Positions 25,180-38,000 are shown, counted from the first letter of the stretch. The stretch is 64,000 bases of DNA from Avena insularis (GCA_023614405.1 CM042693.1:159852731-159916730); one strand, 5' to 3'. Translations and numbers: made by a program. Notes: generated by a model not told the origin, from the letters alone.

Positions 25180-25430
25180 CCTCCTATATACGTACTAGCT
25201 AATTAACCGACGACGCCGGCGACAGCAGCAAGATGATGGCACGGCGGGGCGGCAGCACGGTGCGGGGCGGTCGGAGACGAGGGCGGCAGCGCGGTGGAAT
25301 CGGGCAGAACCTCCCCTGCGTCATTGTCGTCTATTCGTCTCCACCTCATCGATTTCGTCAAGTGCTGGGTGGGGGAGGCTAGGGGAGGACGTGGTGAACT
25401 TATACCCCCCCTTTAGTCCCAGGCTAAGCC
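25180..25430 (-). promoter_or_regulatory. GC-rich leader and TATA region of CACTA-1
   Basis: A GC-rich block lies upstream of the minus-strand coding region. On minus, GGGGGGTATAAGTTCACC (around 25397-25415) offers a TATA-like box. The equivalent place in CACTA-2 has a clear TATAAATA. This is the inferred promoter of the element transcript. Confidence 0.45.
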
Positions 25431-26240
25431 ACCGCCTGCGACTAGAGGGTCTCTAGTCCTGGGCCGTGGCTTAACCCGCGACTAAAGACCCACCCTTTAG
25501 TCGCGGGTTAAGCCACGGCTCCGGACTAGATGGTTTTTTCGGCCACTTCGTTTTCGCGCGCGCAGGCACCCTCTAGTCCCAGGTCCAGCCACAACCTGTG
25601 ACTAGTGTAGTTTTTGTAAATTTTCTTTTATTTAATTGAAATCAAATATAAACTTTAGAAAATCATATCTCCTATTATAAAAATCCAAATAAAACAAATA
25701 ATATGTCTATTATTATCAGAAAAATGTAAAGAATCTTAATATAATATCCATACATCTGTTTGCATCATTTATAAATTATGTCATTTGTAAATTTTCTTTT
25801 ATTTAATTCAAATCTAATATAAAACTTTGGAAAATCATATCTCCTATTGTAAAAATCAAAATAAAACAAATAACATATCTATTATTATCAGAAAAATATA
25901 AAGAATCTCAATATAATATCCATACATCTGTTTGCATCATTTATAAATTATGTCATTTGTAAATTTTCTTTTATTTAACTCAAATCAAATATAAAACTTT
26001 GGAAAATCATATCTCCTATTGTAAAAATCCAAATAAAACAAATAATATGTCTATTATTATCAGAAAAATGTAAAAACCAGGACTAGAGATCTGGTTTGGT
26101 CCGGGACTAGTGTCTATGGCCATTTCTAGCTGTTAGAGGTCTCACGGCCCGGGACTAGTGCTAGCACTAGTTGCGGGCTGTGATAGGCCGGGACTGCTGG
26201 CATTGTTCACATCGAACCGAAGACCATTTTTCCAGTAGTT
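25405..26240. repeat. CACTA-1 5' sub-terminal region with repeat arrays
   Basis: Motifs such as TTTAGTCCCAGGCTAAGCCA, CTCTAGTCC, GCGACTAAAG and CGGGACTAG recur in both orientations, with the terminal TTTTTCCAGTAGT at the right edge. A long-unit tandem repeat is embedded (25613-26075). Confidence 0.75.
25613..26075. repeat. ~171-bp tandem repeat, about 2.7 copies
   Basis: Copies start with TTTGTAAATTTTCTTTTATT at 25613, 25784 and 25956, a period of 171-172 bp, with few differences between copies. The last copy is truncated and runs into CCAGGACTAGAGATCTGG of the sub-terminal array. Confidence 0.9.
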
Positions 26241-26496
26241 TGGGCGGCTTCTGTCCACACAATAAATTTTGAGTCTGGCCAATAAATACAATACGGAACT
26301 ATATATCTCACGTGTGTACATAGATCTAATATAGAATGTGTCGACGTAACTTTTTATCTCTTGTTAAATCTTACCCATATATTTTGGATCTAACTATCAA
26401 AATAATTTAGGTAATGTGGATCGTTTTGGTGCCCCGAAAAATAATCTTATATTGCTTTTAGTATATAATAGAAGATTTTGTTCTTATCTTTCTTGT
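26241..26496. other. Spacer between CACTA-1 and LINE, no gene seen
   Basis: AT-rich flank of the CACTA-1 insertion with no recognisable feature. Confidence 0.5.
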
Positions 26497-27676
26497 TCTT
26501 TTTTGAGAGAATACGGTACTTTATTGATCAAGATAAACCATTACAAATAGTCTGCCGGACGCAATCCGAAATAGAGTTCCTAAAAATGGCAGAAACAAAA
26601 TGCTCAACAGAACGAGCTAAGGTATGTGCCGCAACATTACCTTGACAATAAATATGAGTAAAAGACACCAAGGAAAGCTCTAAAGAGATCGCCTTGATGT
26701 CCTGAACCATCACTCCAACTTGGCTACGGTCAATCTCTGAGCTATTGACCCGTTGAACTAAAGAAAAGCAATTAGATGCCACAATCAGCCTGTCAAAACC
26801 TTCACCTCTAGCATGGGACAAAGCACGACATAGAGCAAGCGCTTTAGAAATCTCCGGCATCATGACCTCCTCAACAATTTTCCTGCATGCAACCAAACAA
26901 TCTCCATTGTGTTTATGGATCACGATGCCAATTCCCATTCGGCGCGAAGGAGGGAAAAGAATTGCATCAACAAAAATGTGAACCATACCTTCAAACGGCG
27001 GAGACCAACGAGGCACTGATGAGGAAGCCTCGCACCTAGTAGAAGGAGCCGATTTAAAGAGATGCATCTTGATCATTTCAACATAAGATTTGCATTGTTC
27101 AGCGATACTATGTGGATGCCTCATTCGATCACCATTCTTCAACCCATTCTGAGTTAGCCACTAAGTGCCAGATTACTACAGTCAGCAACATCCGTTCATG
27201 TTCAGTTGCCCTTGCCAAGAAATCAAAGAACCAATCTTTTGGGCCTGTAAACATCTTGCGTTGGAGGTGGATGTCATAGCTTGGCTTAATCTCCCTCCAC
27301 ACTTCTTTGGCAAACGGACAAAACAAGAATGTTTGTGCCGCCGTCTCTTCCCGGTTATAGTACACGCAGGACGCCGAAGCTGGGATATGGAGCCGAACAA
27401 GCTACAAACCGTACAGTACTCAATCATGAGCAAAACGCCAGAGGTTGATTTTCATCTTCCCTGGCGTTTTAATGGCCCACAATTTCTTCCAAAGCAAGCT
27501 AACATCCTGCAGAGCTAAGTTATCACCACCACCCTTCTTGCTGCGATCTACAAAGAATTTATCTGTCTTAGCAAGATGGCATGCCGACCGGATCGTATAA
27601 TGACCATACTTTGTAAAGGGCCAGGATAGGAAATCCTCGCCGCCCCACCTGCTGATTGGAATTTGGAGAATCCTTT
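26497..27676 (-). pseudogene. 5'-truncated LINE: zf-RVT and RNase H-like domains
   Basis: On minus, the sequence opens with ISRWGGEDFLSWPF and KYGHYTIRSACHLA, continues to KTPGKMKINLWRF and then FLFCPFAKEVWREI. This is the zf-RVT region found after the RT domain of plant LINEs. After a frameshift, the frame 27142-26528 has W-PPFEGMVHIFVDA, RMGIGIVI and AAHTLARSVEH, an RVT_3-type RNase H. The usual SDC motif reads SNC. A stop interrupts the zf-RVT part. An AATAAA signal (minus, 26520-26525) and an A-rich end near 26500 mark the 3' end. The RT and endonuclease portions are missing, consistent with 5' truncation. Confidence 0.75.
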
Positions 27677-28119
27677 CTGTTTAGATTACTGTGATTGTTT
27701 TGTTTAGAATTGTCATCGTTATATCTAGGTTATTGTGATTGTTATATTTAGGTTATTTTGATTCTTTCTGATTATCTGATTTTGGTTGTGATTGTTTTGT
27801 TTACATTATTTATGTTATGTTCTTGTATTTATTCATGCTATTGTTTTTGGTACAGTGAGAGATCATGGGAGAGGAACATATAAATTGAAAGGTAGCGTAT
27901 CACCTTGTATTTTTCTTATTACATACGACTCATTGATCCCATGATCTCTAGGATTCCAACAATAGAAATAACATGTGAGCCTTCGAGGATCATGACTAAA
28001 GAGAGCTAAGCGTAAAAAATAATAGTCTAACTCCCAATACACATCTTGTAATCCATTTTTTCATCAAACCCTCTTTGGACATATATCTAGGTATAGACTA
28101 AGTAAAAATATTTCCAAGA
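27677..28119. other. T-rich low-complexity stretch
   Basis: Phrases such as TTATTGTGATTGTT and TTAGGTTATT recur loosely between about 27680 and 27800. No gene or terminal structure seen. Confidence 0.45.
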
Positions 28120-28340
28120 AAAAGGAGTCATGTTTTATTTTAGAAATAAATGTATTCTTGTTTTACCAGATACTAGAATCCCATGTGAATCCTGTTTCAA
28201 TGTGTTCGTAGGTCCTACGAAAAACAGGGAGTTATACTGTCATGATTCAATACATTGTAGACATATGTGTTACTTTACCCACAGGAGATCCGCAAACTTA
28301 AAGATTGTCCTCACAATTGCCGCTAGATTATGGGTTATAA
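28120..28340. mobile_element. Diverged Gypsy LTR fragment
   Basis: GTGTTCGTAGGTCCTACG, then AACAGGGAGTTA, then TGTTACTTTACCCACAGGAGATC match in order and spacing the LTR of the large Gypsy element (GTGTTCGTAGCTCC, AACAGGGAGTAA, GTTACTTTACCCATGAGAGATC near 35708-35795). Ends are not visible, so this is a fragment of a related LTR. Confidence 0.55.
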
Positions 28341-29049
28341 AGTTTTTTCACTCATCCCATTTATCATATGTACGTAGTCTAGACAACCGAAACCCACCAT
28401 ATCAAATATAATACCAAGAGGTCACACCCGAAGGTGACATTACTTTTATAGAAATGTTTCTTGGAGATATGTCATTAAGATGGTAAAACTTTAACTCAAC
28501 CCTACTCATACAGGGTCCTAACTATCTAAGAATAATTTTTAACTCTTTCTAAGAATAAAAAGACAGTTATTGTGTAAAAGCTAAAGGTGGAATGCCTTTG
28601 TAGTCGATCTGGCTTCCAATGGCTTGACATACTACATATAAGGTTCGAACTATCAGTCATAGTAGTTCATCAATTGCTCTGTTAGCCGATCAACTTGATC
28701 CATGTCATATTACTCTAAAGATAATTTTTATGCAGATTATTAACAAAACATATTGCAAATAGTTTGATAAACATAATCATCAGATATGAATAAGAACTGG
28801 ACTTGCCTGGGTTCCCTAGAAGATCAAGTAGAATTCATGGAACACTTCAAGATTGCGTGCGGTCTATGATGAGGTAAAACATCATGGATTTCTGACATTC
28901 TGATAGATTTCGTCAGGAGACGCTAGGGGGGACTATGTTCTAGTCACCCATGACATTCCTGGCATTCGTCGCTGATTTCGTCCCTAACCCTGAAGCCCAG
29001 TTTGCCATCTTGTCAAGTGTATAATCTTAATGGATTTTGTCACGGGTCA
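28341..29049. other. AT-rich DNA, no gene seen
   Basis: No recognisable coding or terminal structure. Confidence 0.4.
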
Positions 29050-31560
29050 TGTGAAAGTGCAATGTGTGTCGCCTAGAGGGGGTGAATAGGCTTTTAAAAT
29101 TATTACGGGTTAGGCTCAAATAAATGCGGAATAAAAACTAACATTTAATTTATTGAGCATAAAAACTAACCACTAGGTTCACCTAAGTGCACCAACAACC
29201 TATGCTAAGCAATACAAGCAACAAGGTGATAGCAAGATGAACTACTTCAAGCACGATGGCTATCACAATGTAAATGCATAAGTAAAGGGATTAGTTGAGA
29301 GATAACCGATAGACACGGAGACAAAGATTTTTACCCCGAAGTTCACTTCCAAAGAAGCTACGTCTCTGTTGGAGAGGTGCGATGGCGCAATGCTTTCCGA
29401 ATGCCATAAATGGCTCACCTCGGGGTGTGGTGGCTCGATGCATACCCAACGCCACACAAGGCCTCGTGCCGGAAGCGAAGCCACGCTACTCACCAACCAC
29501 ACAACAGGCTCACCCTATTCTCCCGTGAGCTTGCCACAAAGGCCTACTCAAGATCCACTAAAGGACACTTGAGGGCGGTCACCAAAACCCGTATAAGGTT
29601 GGGGATATCTCCACAACTCAATTGGAGGCTCCCAACAACAAATCCACAAAAGTCCACAAGGCCACAAAATGCCACAAGCTTGATGCCACTCCACAATGGA
29701 GGCCTCAAGAAAATGACAAACCAACCATACAATCATCTAGGGTTCGAAGAACCCAAGAGTAACAAGCCCACAATCTTGTACTCGCTGAATCTCCGTGGAT
29801 AACTCAAACCTATGCAACAAATGCAAGGGAAGTTCTTAACTCCCAAGTTCTAACAAGCTACAAAATCTATTGGGGCAATAAGGGAGGAAGAACACAAGAG
29901 GAGAACACAAAACTGTCCAAGATCTACATCCCAAGGATTCCTTCACAAAGAAGGGATTTGGTTTGTGGGGATTGTAGATCTAGATATCCTCTCTCAAATC
30001 CCTTAAAAAGATGTAAGAATCATAGGAGGGGGAAGAGGAGAGGAAAATCTCTTCAAGGTCAACAATGGATGAGAGAGAGAAAGCCAAGAACCAAGAAAAT
30101 ACCAAGTCCCCACGAAGGGGAAGAGGAGCCCCCTTTTAAAGGGCTCCTAGATCTGGCCGTTACGCACAGATCCAAGCAGGACTAGTAGTACCGGTGGGGG
30201 GCGGTACTACCGCAGGCACCCAGCCAATAGTCAGGAAAACAGCGATGCGAGAAATGGAAAAACGAGCCTGGCCAGAACTTCCGCTGGTCCACCGGAACTT
30301 CCGCTGAGTACCGCCAGAAATTCCGACCAAAGATCCGACAAAATAGAGCATACCAAACAGAGAAGTTACTGAGGCTGAGTGTAAGTAGAGCCGGAGTTTC
30401 ACCCGGTACTACCGACAGCAATTATGCCCGAGCGTTACTTCCGGTTCCTGGCCTGTACTTCCGGAGGGGGTGGAACTACCGCCTCAAATTCTGGTCAAAG
30501 TTCCAACAAATAGAACAAACAAGACTGAGAAGTTACTGAGCCGAACTCAGGATGAGTGCAATAAGAACCGGAACTACCAGCGGCAAAACGCCGTAGCGGT
30601 ACTACCAGTGGTGGGCAGGAACTTCCACCCAAGGAAATTCCAGAAACCAAAACTATAATAACTTTCTCATCTGAACTCCAAACAGGATGAAACCAATTTT
30701 GTGGAAAGATAGAGAAGAGACGAAATATTGGGTATCACCAAGGGAGAAAATACCATGAATAAATTTGTTAGATGTCTCCCAAGGTGTGGATCCAGAAAAC
30801 TCGTAAGATCAAAAACCATAATAAGATATGTAAGGGGAATCCTTATTTGATGACCTAGAGCTTGTTATGATGATAACCACAATATCTAGATCCTCTCATG
30901 TACAAGATCCAAATAACAACCAAGAAATATGATACTATGTATGCAAATGTTTGAGATCTTCTCTGAAAGATGATATCAAGTCACCCGCTTGATATCACCT
31001 CTTGATAGTACGGCTATCTATCCTAAACCCGGTATCTCAGCTAACAATATGAGACCGGCAAAAGAGAAACACTATCAAGATCATACCTTTGCCTTGAGCA
31101 TCCCACTTGAGCTTGATGTAGACCGTCTTGTCCTTCTCAAGATGGAACACCTTTGTTGATTGCTCTTTCTCGCTCTTGCTTGATGAAGACTTGCAAATTG
31201 CCCCCCCATACTCCATGGGAAACCTCTTCTTTAAACTTGACTTCATCACTCCATGAACATCGAGGATGGGAAGATTAAAGAATGAGATCTTCCAGAGATG
31301 GTGCATCTTGAGTTGCCCTTCTTCATTCCTTCTTGATGCAACTCTTTGCACTTATCTCGATCAATCTTCATGTTTCAACTTCGAGACCAACACATGGCCC
31401 AAGAGATGCCAATGGACAAAACTACAAGTGAAACTCAATTTACACATTAGTTTATAGAGATTCTCATTAATTACGTGAAATGACCCCATGTTTGACTTTT
31501 TTCTGACGACCGCGCCATCCGTGAAATGACCCCACCCGGAGGAATTGATCGGCGGTCTCA
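29050..31560. repeat. Unclassified dispersed-repeat sequence
   Basis: It opens with GTGTGTCGCCTAGAGGGGGTGAATAGG and carries many phrases such as GCGGTACTACCGC, GGAACTTCCGC and GAACTACCG (30180-30640). It ends with a segment of short open frames on minus. The style is that of noncoding LTR or unclassified repeats common in large grass genomes. No second LTR, TIR or target duplication was found, so the element type is not assigned. Confidence 0.4.
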
Positions 31561-32699
31561 CCTCCGTCTTCGAAGTGAAATAACCACTATATCACAAAAC
31601 TTTGTTACTCACATTGCAGTATTTGTTCTATACTATTTATACACATATTAGCAATCACAACATAAGAAAATAAAATTGGTAGGAGGAACAAGCACAATCA
31701 AAACAACATATCAACACCGTTGATCCAAACTTGCAAACTCTAGAAAGGACAACACATCAAGCTCTAGAAAGCACAACACGGTAAACTCTAGAAAGCATGC
31801 AACATCTAGAGAGATAATACATAATTAGCATCATATATATAGAGAGAGATATTAATCCAAAATTTATAGTTCACGCGCTGGTTCTGAAAAAAAGGAATAC
31901 AACAGTTCCCCAACCGGTGGTGTGAAACTTTTAGTGAATCTATGGGAGTTCGTGAGAAGCTGTTGTGAAAGGTTCAACAATCTTAGGGCACTGAAATATT
32001 TATTTGAGTTCTATGAGGCTAGTAGTCATTATGTGAATATCTGTGATGTAAAACCTTTGCCCCGAAATATTATGTTAAATTATGTAATTCGATGCACGCT
32101 TCGAATAGTTAATCCAACAATGATGTCAGCCCACTTCCTCGACAAAAACTAAAAACATCATGGTTGTTTCTTGACGAAGTATTTCTATTACGCATAGATG
32201 TAGGTGTCTCGTGCATTTGTTGGTCCCGTCATGACGAAACAAAGCCATCATACATGAAAGATATGTGTCTCTCTTATAATATTCTAGGTGTGTTCCTCCT
32301 AATGGTCCATTTGTCACACTCGCAATGGTCCATGTCTCATGTTATCTCTCAGGTTTCCCATGTGTTTGCACATAGGGGAAGGTCGCGATGAAAAGAATTA
32401 GTCACTAGTGGGATGATGTCAGAATTGGTGTAGATAACTTCATCAGAGAAAGAGAGACAGGAGGAGGGAACATCGAGCTTCAGCATCACTCATTTTTTCG
32501 TGGTGCCGACACAAACGAAACACGTCCGATGTCATTTGGTTCTCTCTCGCTGGCAGCTACAATGGCAACTCCGGTTGTGGCCACTCGAGCTGCGCATGCA
32601 GCTGACTATGACAAAGAACTAAAGGACGTCGAAGGTGGAGAGAGGAGATAAGCTAATTATAGAATGGCATACATAAAATATCATGGATGGAGTTTTATA
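31561..32699. other. No gene seen
   Basis: Mixed-composition DNA with short frames only. Confidence 0.4.
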
Positions 32700-33545
32700 G
32701 TCAATGTGATGTCATTTTTAGACCACGATAACCCGTAGACACCCATACCTTACGATGTCACTTCATCCGCCAACCCCGCTCTACGCCGCGATAACCCGTG
32801 TCCAACCATACTTTACACCGCCACATCAGCTGTAGGAAGGCTCCGTGTCTGCCATAAACCGTCATCGTCTACGATCTACGCTGCCATGTCAGCTGTGGGA
32901 GGCCCCATGTCCGCCGGAAACCACGGTCGGCATGGACTCACAATGCCATATGAGCTCGTAGTGGGCCCCATGGCCGCGAGAAGCCACGTTCGGCTAGAGC
33001 CTAAGATGACAGCAAGGACATCCGATGCGAGAACTGGCGTCCGCCCATGCCTTCCATTGCCACCTGCGCTGCCCCATGCCCGCTGGAAACCAAGGACGAC
33101 ATGGGCTTACATAGCCACATAGACTACAAATGAGCCCCATAACCATGAGAGAATGTAGACGACTATAGTCTACGGAGCCATGTGTGCTCTAAACGGGTCC
33201 CACGTACGCGAGGAAATGCAGCTGGAATGGGCTTACGGCGCCACGACGACTCAGCGCGGGACCATAGTCGCGAGAGATCGTAGACATCATGCGCTGAGGG
33301 CGCCACATCGGCACAGTGCGATCGGGAATGCCTCCCTCTAAGCACGCTAATGCCCGGGTATGTTGACGGCGGGCCTAGGGCACATGTGGGGTCCACCATG
33401 CACCTCTCACCGAGCGCGGTATTTCCCGTGTCTGCTGACAAAGGGCCCAAGGCGCGCGCTCGGTCCATCATATGACGAGCAAGGGTCATGCGAGGCCCAC
33501 GCGTCTGCGACACAGTTCGCAATTCAGGGCGAAGGATGCCAAAGA
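32700..33545. repeat. Degenerate GC-rich repeat block
   Basis: Phrases of the type GCCATATGAGCTC.., GTGGGCCCCATG.., CCGCGAGAAGCCACG.. and CATGGGCTTACA recur in varied form, roughly every 75-100 bp. The array appears old and diverged. A 175-codon minus frame overlaps it but is not recognisable as a protein and is probably a by-product of the repeats. Confidence 0.5.
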
Positions 33546-34189
33546 GCACCGGACGTGGGATTGTAGTAAAATTTAGGGTCCGAGGAACGGTTTTCAGCCG
33601 TCGATCATTAATATCCCATGTCAAAAAATAATCAGAGCGATGTGGGTAGTAGTTTTGTCCGAAACAATCAATGCTATTATTTGCTCTCATAATTCAATTA
33701 TTTATTTGTGATTGAAATTCAAACACTATTTCTTATATTTCAATTTCATGTTCTTTTTATATAAATATATCATTTAAATATTCAATTTTGAATAACTCTC
33801 ACCCAAAAACAAGGAATTCAACAAAGGTCATGTAAAAATTTATCACACTTACCCAAATGATCTAAACATAAAATCATCAGAGTAAGAGGAAGTCTGATCT
33901 CTTTGTGACCTCAAAAGTTAGTACGAAAATTTACCAGATTTTCTATGCATGAATGCAATGCACAAATCTAAATCCTATCCTATAAACCTAGGATGTTACA
34001 ATAGTATATTTCCTCGCGATTTGATAAGTCTTGTTGCGGGTATTGACGCTCGTCTTCATCAACCTTGTCATTGACAAACTTCCGCTAGTTCGATCTTCGA
34101 GGATATGATCTGTTGCCTCTCTCTTTGCATTGGATATTGGTTATTTACTAATTTTTTGTTTTGCATAGCACACTCCCAATAAAAAGATC
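33546..34189. other. AT-rich spacer, no gene seen
   Basis: A stretch at 33940-34005 (AATGCAATGCACAAATC, CTAGGATGTTACAA) resembles the outer end of a Gypsy LTR, as at 39230-39284. No full LTR could be traced. Confidence 0.35.
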
Positions 34190-34365
34190 CCTCATAGGTT
34201 ATGTGTTTAATGTTGGTGGTTGTGTTTTAAATGGAAAAGGCTACATTGTTTGTTGTTATTGCCCAATCTATCACTGAAGCTAAATACATGGGTATTATTC
34301 AAGCTTGCAAAGAATCAGTTTCATTGAAAGGTTTGTTTGTTGAGATGTTTCTTGTATTACTTTGT
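34190..34365 (+). pseudogene. Copia RNase H fragment
   Basis: Reads, with one stop, as a GGCVV-WKATL-like start followed by SITEAKYMGIIQACKESVSL and KGLFVE. This is the Copia RNase H core (normally STTEAEYMA..EACKE..WLKGL). It is short, isolated and without LTRs, so a relic of an older insertion downstream of the P450 gene. Confidence 0.7.
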
Positions 34366-34909
34366 GGCTATTGGCGCGAAAGTATTTTCTTTGTTGTTTA
34401 GGGAGATCGTTGTTGTTGATTCTACAAGAAGAAATTTGTGTCAAGGAGACCAAGCGTTCCACTGTCGGCTGAGATAAGTTGCATTTGTGAAATCTCCGGT
34501 GTTTGTAAACACTCCCCATATAGTGAAGTTTTGCTGATTGATCCCCATGATTTTTCCTATCTTTGTTGGAGATATATTTCCACATTAAAATCATGTGTCC
34601 CTTGCGTGTTCATGTATTTGTTATTCGTTATTTGCTTGTCACGTTTATAACAAATCCAAATAGTGAAAGCGAATGGGAAACTTCTTGTAGTGGCACTAGA
34701 ATAGTGTTTTCTCATCATTCATAGATGACATACACAAATACAACTATAGTTTTGATGGTAATGGTTTATTTATTCAATACTAAACTTGTGTTTAATAAGA
34801 AGTCTCACCACATGCATGATACTATTGTGATGGGTACGATAGTATAGGGCTGAGTCTTCAATTCGTGTGTGCACAAAACACATAAAACTATATATGGACC
34901 GTCCTTTTG

Positions 34910-35064
34910 TTAATCTCGTGGCACTAGAGGGATAAGCATGAGCTTCTACTTGTGGTTCACAGTGATCCCAAATGATTCGGTCATACTTATGCCACCTTCC
35001 ACCGATTCTGGTGGCAGCTTCCAGTCGAAGTGGTACCTCAGATTTGCCAGCATGATTTCAATGG
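34910..35064 (-). pseudogene. CYP71-like P450, C-terminal fragment
   Basis: Read on minus from the Gypsy target duplication (CCATT), the frame continues IEIMLANLRYHFDWKLPPE, then GGISMTESFGITV and NHK, and reaches TAG at 34946-34948. Beyond the stop the same frame goes on as KLMLIPLVPRD and a TAA at 34910-34912. This matches the usual C-terminus of CYP71-family P450s, so the TAG is likely a nonsense change of a Glu codon. The fragment directly continues the protein ending at 57556, across the 22.5-kb Gypsy insertion. It includes the part of the P450 downstream of the heme-binding loop. Confidence 0.9.
35060..35064. repeat. Gypsy target site duplication, left (AATGG)
   Basis: AATGG directly before the LTR start TGCGGTGACCC. 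The identical AATGG follows the right LTR at 57556-57560. Confidence 0.95.
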
Positions 35065-38000
35065 TGCGGTGACCCAGCATACCACTGCATGTGTAGTACA
35101 CTATAGTCGTTGACATGACATCCACAGAACACCGTTACGTAAATATCACATCCCTTAGAGTGGTACAACAGAAACATTGCGGGTCCATATTACAATTATG
35201 CACACATTATTATTACAATACCGGAAGTTCAAGACTTCCTAAAGATTCAACTTACAAACCAAAATATAAAGTGTTTCAGTGGAATTTAAAAGTAGCAACT
35301 CCGACTAGGAGTTGAGCTCAGCAGGTTATTCTATAGAGTTCATGCTGCTCGGCTCTGTTGGTTACTACTAACTAGGGTACTTAGTTGGCCTCATTATCAT
35401 TGACACCGTAGAGGATTTCGTAATCCACTCCTTCAGCACCTCCAGACAGATCAGGTTCCTCGTAGAACACTTCTTCTTGCAATTCGGCTGCATACATTGG
35501 CACGTCTTCGGGATCCTCAGAGTCTACCCAACAAGTTCATTATATGCAAGGTGGGAAGTTTGATGCTCTAACTAGCACCTCGGATTATAAATCCTTGGAT
35601 CTATGCAATTTTTGTAAATCTTTCTTCAAAGATTGATTTTATTATGAAAAACTATGACCATCAGCCTTCACAGGTTGACCAGAACTTTCACGGAGTTCCT
35701 TTCCTGTCGTGTTCGTAGCTCCTTCTCGGAACAGGGAGTAACAATTTACAGTTCTTACACTCTGCAGAGGTGCGTTACTTTACCCATGAGAGATCAACTC
35801 CTTGTTGCACAACCGGGCGTACTTTCCTGTCCACAATTCCATGATGTGGGGCCCAGTAGTTGTTCCAAGCCAATCACTACCCCCTTAGCGAACTCGCATG
35901 CCTCCTTGGTGTACACCATGCCCACATAATGAATTACGGCAATGGTTTGTACAAACCGTTAGATGCCAGAACTATAGTGGGACGATGAGGGTTCCCACCC
36001 ATATGTTGCATATCCTCTATGAACTACCAATTAATCTGCACGCTACGAGGATAACAGCCACGACCTGCACATCCGGCTTCATGCGAGAGGAAGAAGATAC
36101 AACTGACTTCTCTGTCCCATTCCAAATCTCATGGCTAACGCGTAATTTATGGCGCTAGAATCACTGATGTCAGGGGTTATTAAGTCCCTAATTGATTATC
36201 ATTATTGCAAATATAACCCTAAGTTCTATTGCTCCATTATATCATCACTTAGAATGATATCTATGATTTCTTTATTTGTGAAAAATAATATTTTCTTTCT
36301 TTTATAGCATATATGATAACACACAATTTGCAAATACTTTGATATAGACTCTTCAAAGGCATTAGCAAGTGCTGAACTTGCCTTGTGATGGCAAGGTAGT
36401 GAAGTCTGATGCTTGCACTGGACCTTGAGCTTCTATGTCTACAAAAACATCATTATTGCCCGGTAAGAACAATATTTAAAGAAGCAAAATGATTATGCAA
36501 GTAATGTAATGCATCATTTAATTTGATATACATTTTCCCCATTATTAATAAAATTATTTCTAATAATAAAGGATTTATAAATATTAATTTTTTAATATTT
36601 ATAATAGAATATGGTATTCTTTTATTTTATTTCTCTTTTATTTGACTTTTATTGATTTAATAATTCTTTTAAGAATTATCATTTAAATATCAAAAATTGT
36701 TATTAAATATTTGTTTAGTATTTTTGTAAAATACTACCATATTAATGTATGATGAAAGTGAATTTTAATTAATTTTATCACCTTTCAATATATTTGTAAA
36801 CTTCCATAAGGTTTATAAAAATTACAAAATTCTTAACAAAATGTATGTGTCTAAAATTTTATTTCTTAATTTATGTGTCGATTATTGTGAATCCAAAAAT
36901 ATTTTATTTATAATTTTTGGACTTTTATTTTATTTTCTAGAATTTAATTAAGTTCAGGGGTATTTTGGTATTTTCTTATTTATTAAAACAGGCCTTAAAG
37001 GTTTCTGGGCTGGCTTGTTCTTATTGGGCCCTAGTGGCCCATGAGACTTAGTTAAAACAGCCACCCAAAGGGTTCTGGCCCACTCGTCCCACCTCATCGC
37101 TGCCTCTCACCCTCGAGCTCACTCCTCTCCTCTTTTGCCCCCGACCACGTGGTTGGTGATATCGCCGCCGGCGATTCCTGCCGTCGTGGGCCATTCTGGT
37201 CGCCGCCGTGGTGCAGTAGGAGGTTGTCGACTATGCCCATCCTTTCTATCCAACTAGATTTGAGCATGGGGCTATCCTGCGATGGATCGATGTCGTCCCG
37301 AACCCTAGGATTTGGGGGTTGGCATGGATCTTAGCGCTGCCGCTGTCGTCGTGCGTCGTGGTGATTCACCTCGCCTCTAGGCGTGGTCATGGTCGCCCGC
37401 AGGCGTCAGATGGTCATGGCGCCCCTCCTGGGGGTGCTCCCCGTGCCGCCATGGTCGTAGGCCACCTCTGTTTCCTCTTCTGGTCTTCAGCGAGGACCTT
37501 TGGTGAGTTCTTTTCCTCTTCCCCTTGTGCTCTCTCTGTGCTCGATCATCCTATGCTAGACAAGCTTGGCTTTAAAAGATAAGTAGAAATGTTCTTTTCT
37601 GAAATCCCTAAGACCAATGATGTTGGTCTGAGGCTTAGGGGTTAGGCTTTATCTAATTGATTTATATGGATAGTTCTGGTAGTGGTACCATCTACTGTTT
37701 CTTGAATCAAAGATTGAAAAAAAATCATAGTAGTCTAGATCACTTATATGGATCAAAAGATTAACTTCTAAGGTGCTACTCTTATCCTAGGGATGTGCCT
37801 AGAAATTAAATCTTAGCTATATTTATTATTGAATTGGAATATAGCTTTATAGCCAAAATCAATGATGTTGTTCTGAGTTTTGGTTGGATCCTTGTATTTT
37901 GTTGTTTGCTCTTAGAGTTTAAAATCTCAATGATGGATTCACCCCACTTGGGTGCTTTCTGAGAGTTTGAATATGATACAGATCATGTATGCTTGTCTAA

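Larger units (their letters stand above)
11838..26240 (-). mobile_element. CACTA-1: CACTA transposon interrupted by Copia
   Basis: The termini are degenerate CACTA inverted repeats: left CTCTGGTGGAAAAA and right TTTTTCCAGTAGT. Both ends carry arrays of (C)TAGTCCCGG-like short repeats in both orientations, the sub-terminal structure typical of grass CACTA elements. Coding parts on minus include an N-terminal acidic exon, a plant transposase_24 (Ptta/En/Spm)-like domain, a proline-rich segment and a Ulp1-like protease. Without the Copia insertion it is about 5.7 kb. Flanking trinucleotides (CGG left, TGG right) do not match exactly, so the target duplication is not confirmed. Stops and frameshifts show it is inactive. 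Confidence 0.85.

Noticed and set aside
29263..29802. Frames on both strands in the unclassified repeat
   Set aside because: Lie in dispersed-repeat sequence with no recognisable protein.
33163..33690. 175-codon minus frame
   Set aside because: Overlaps the degenerate GC-rich repeat block and shows no family resemblance.
37149..37582. Frames in the Gypsy LTR (also at 47956-48260)
   Set aside because: Present in both LTRs but with shifts and stops between copies; no domain; part of the GC-rich LTR leader.
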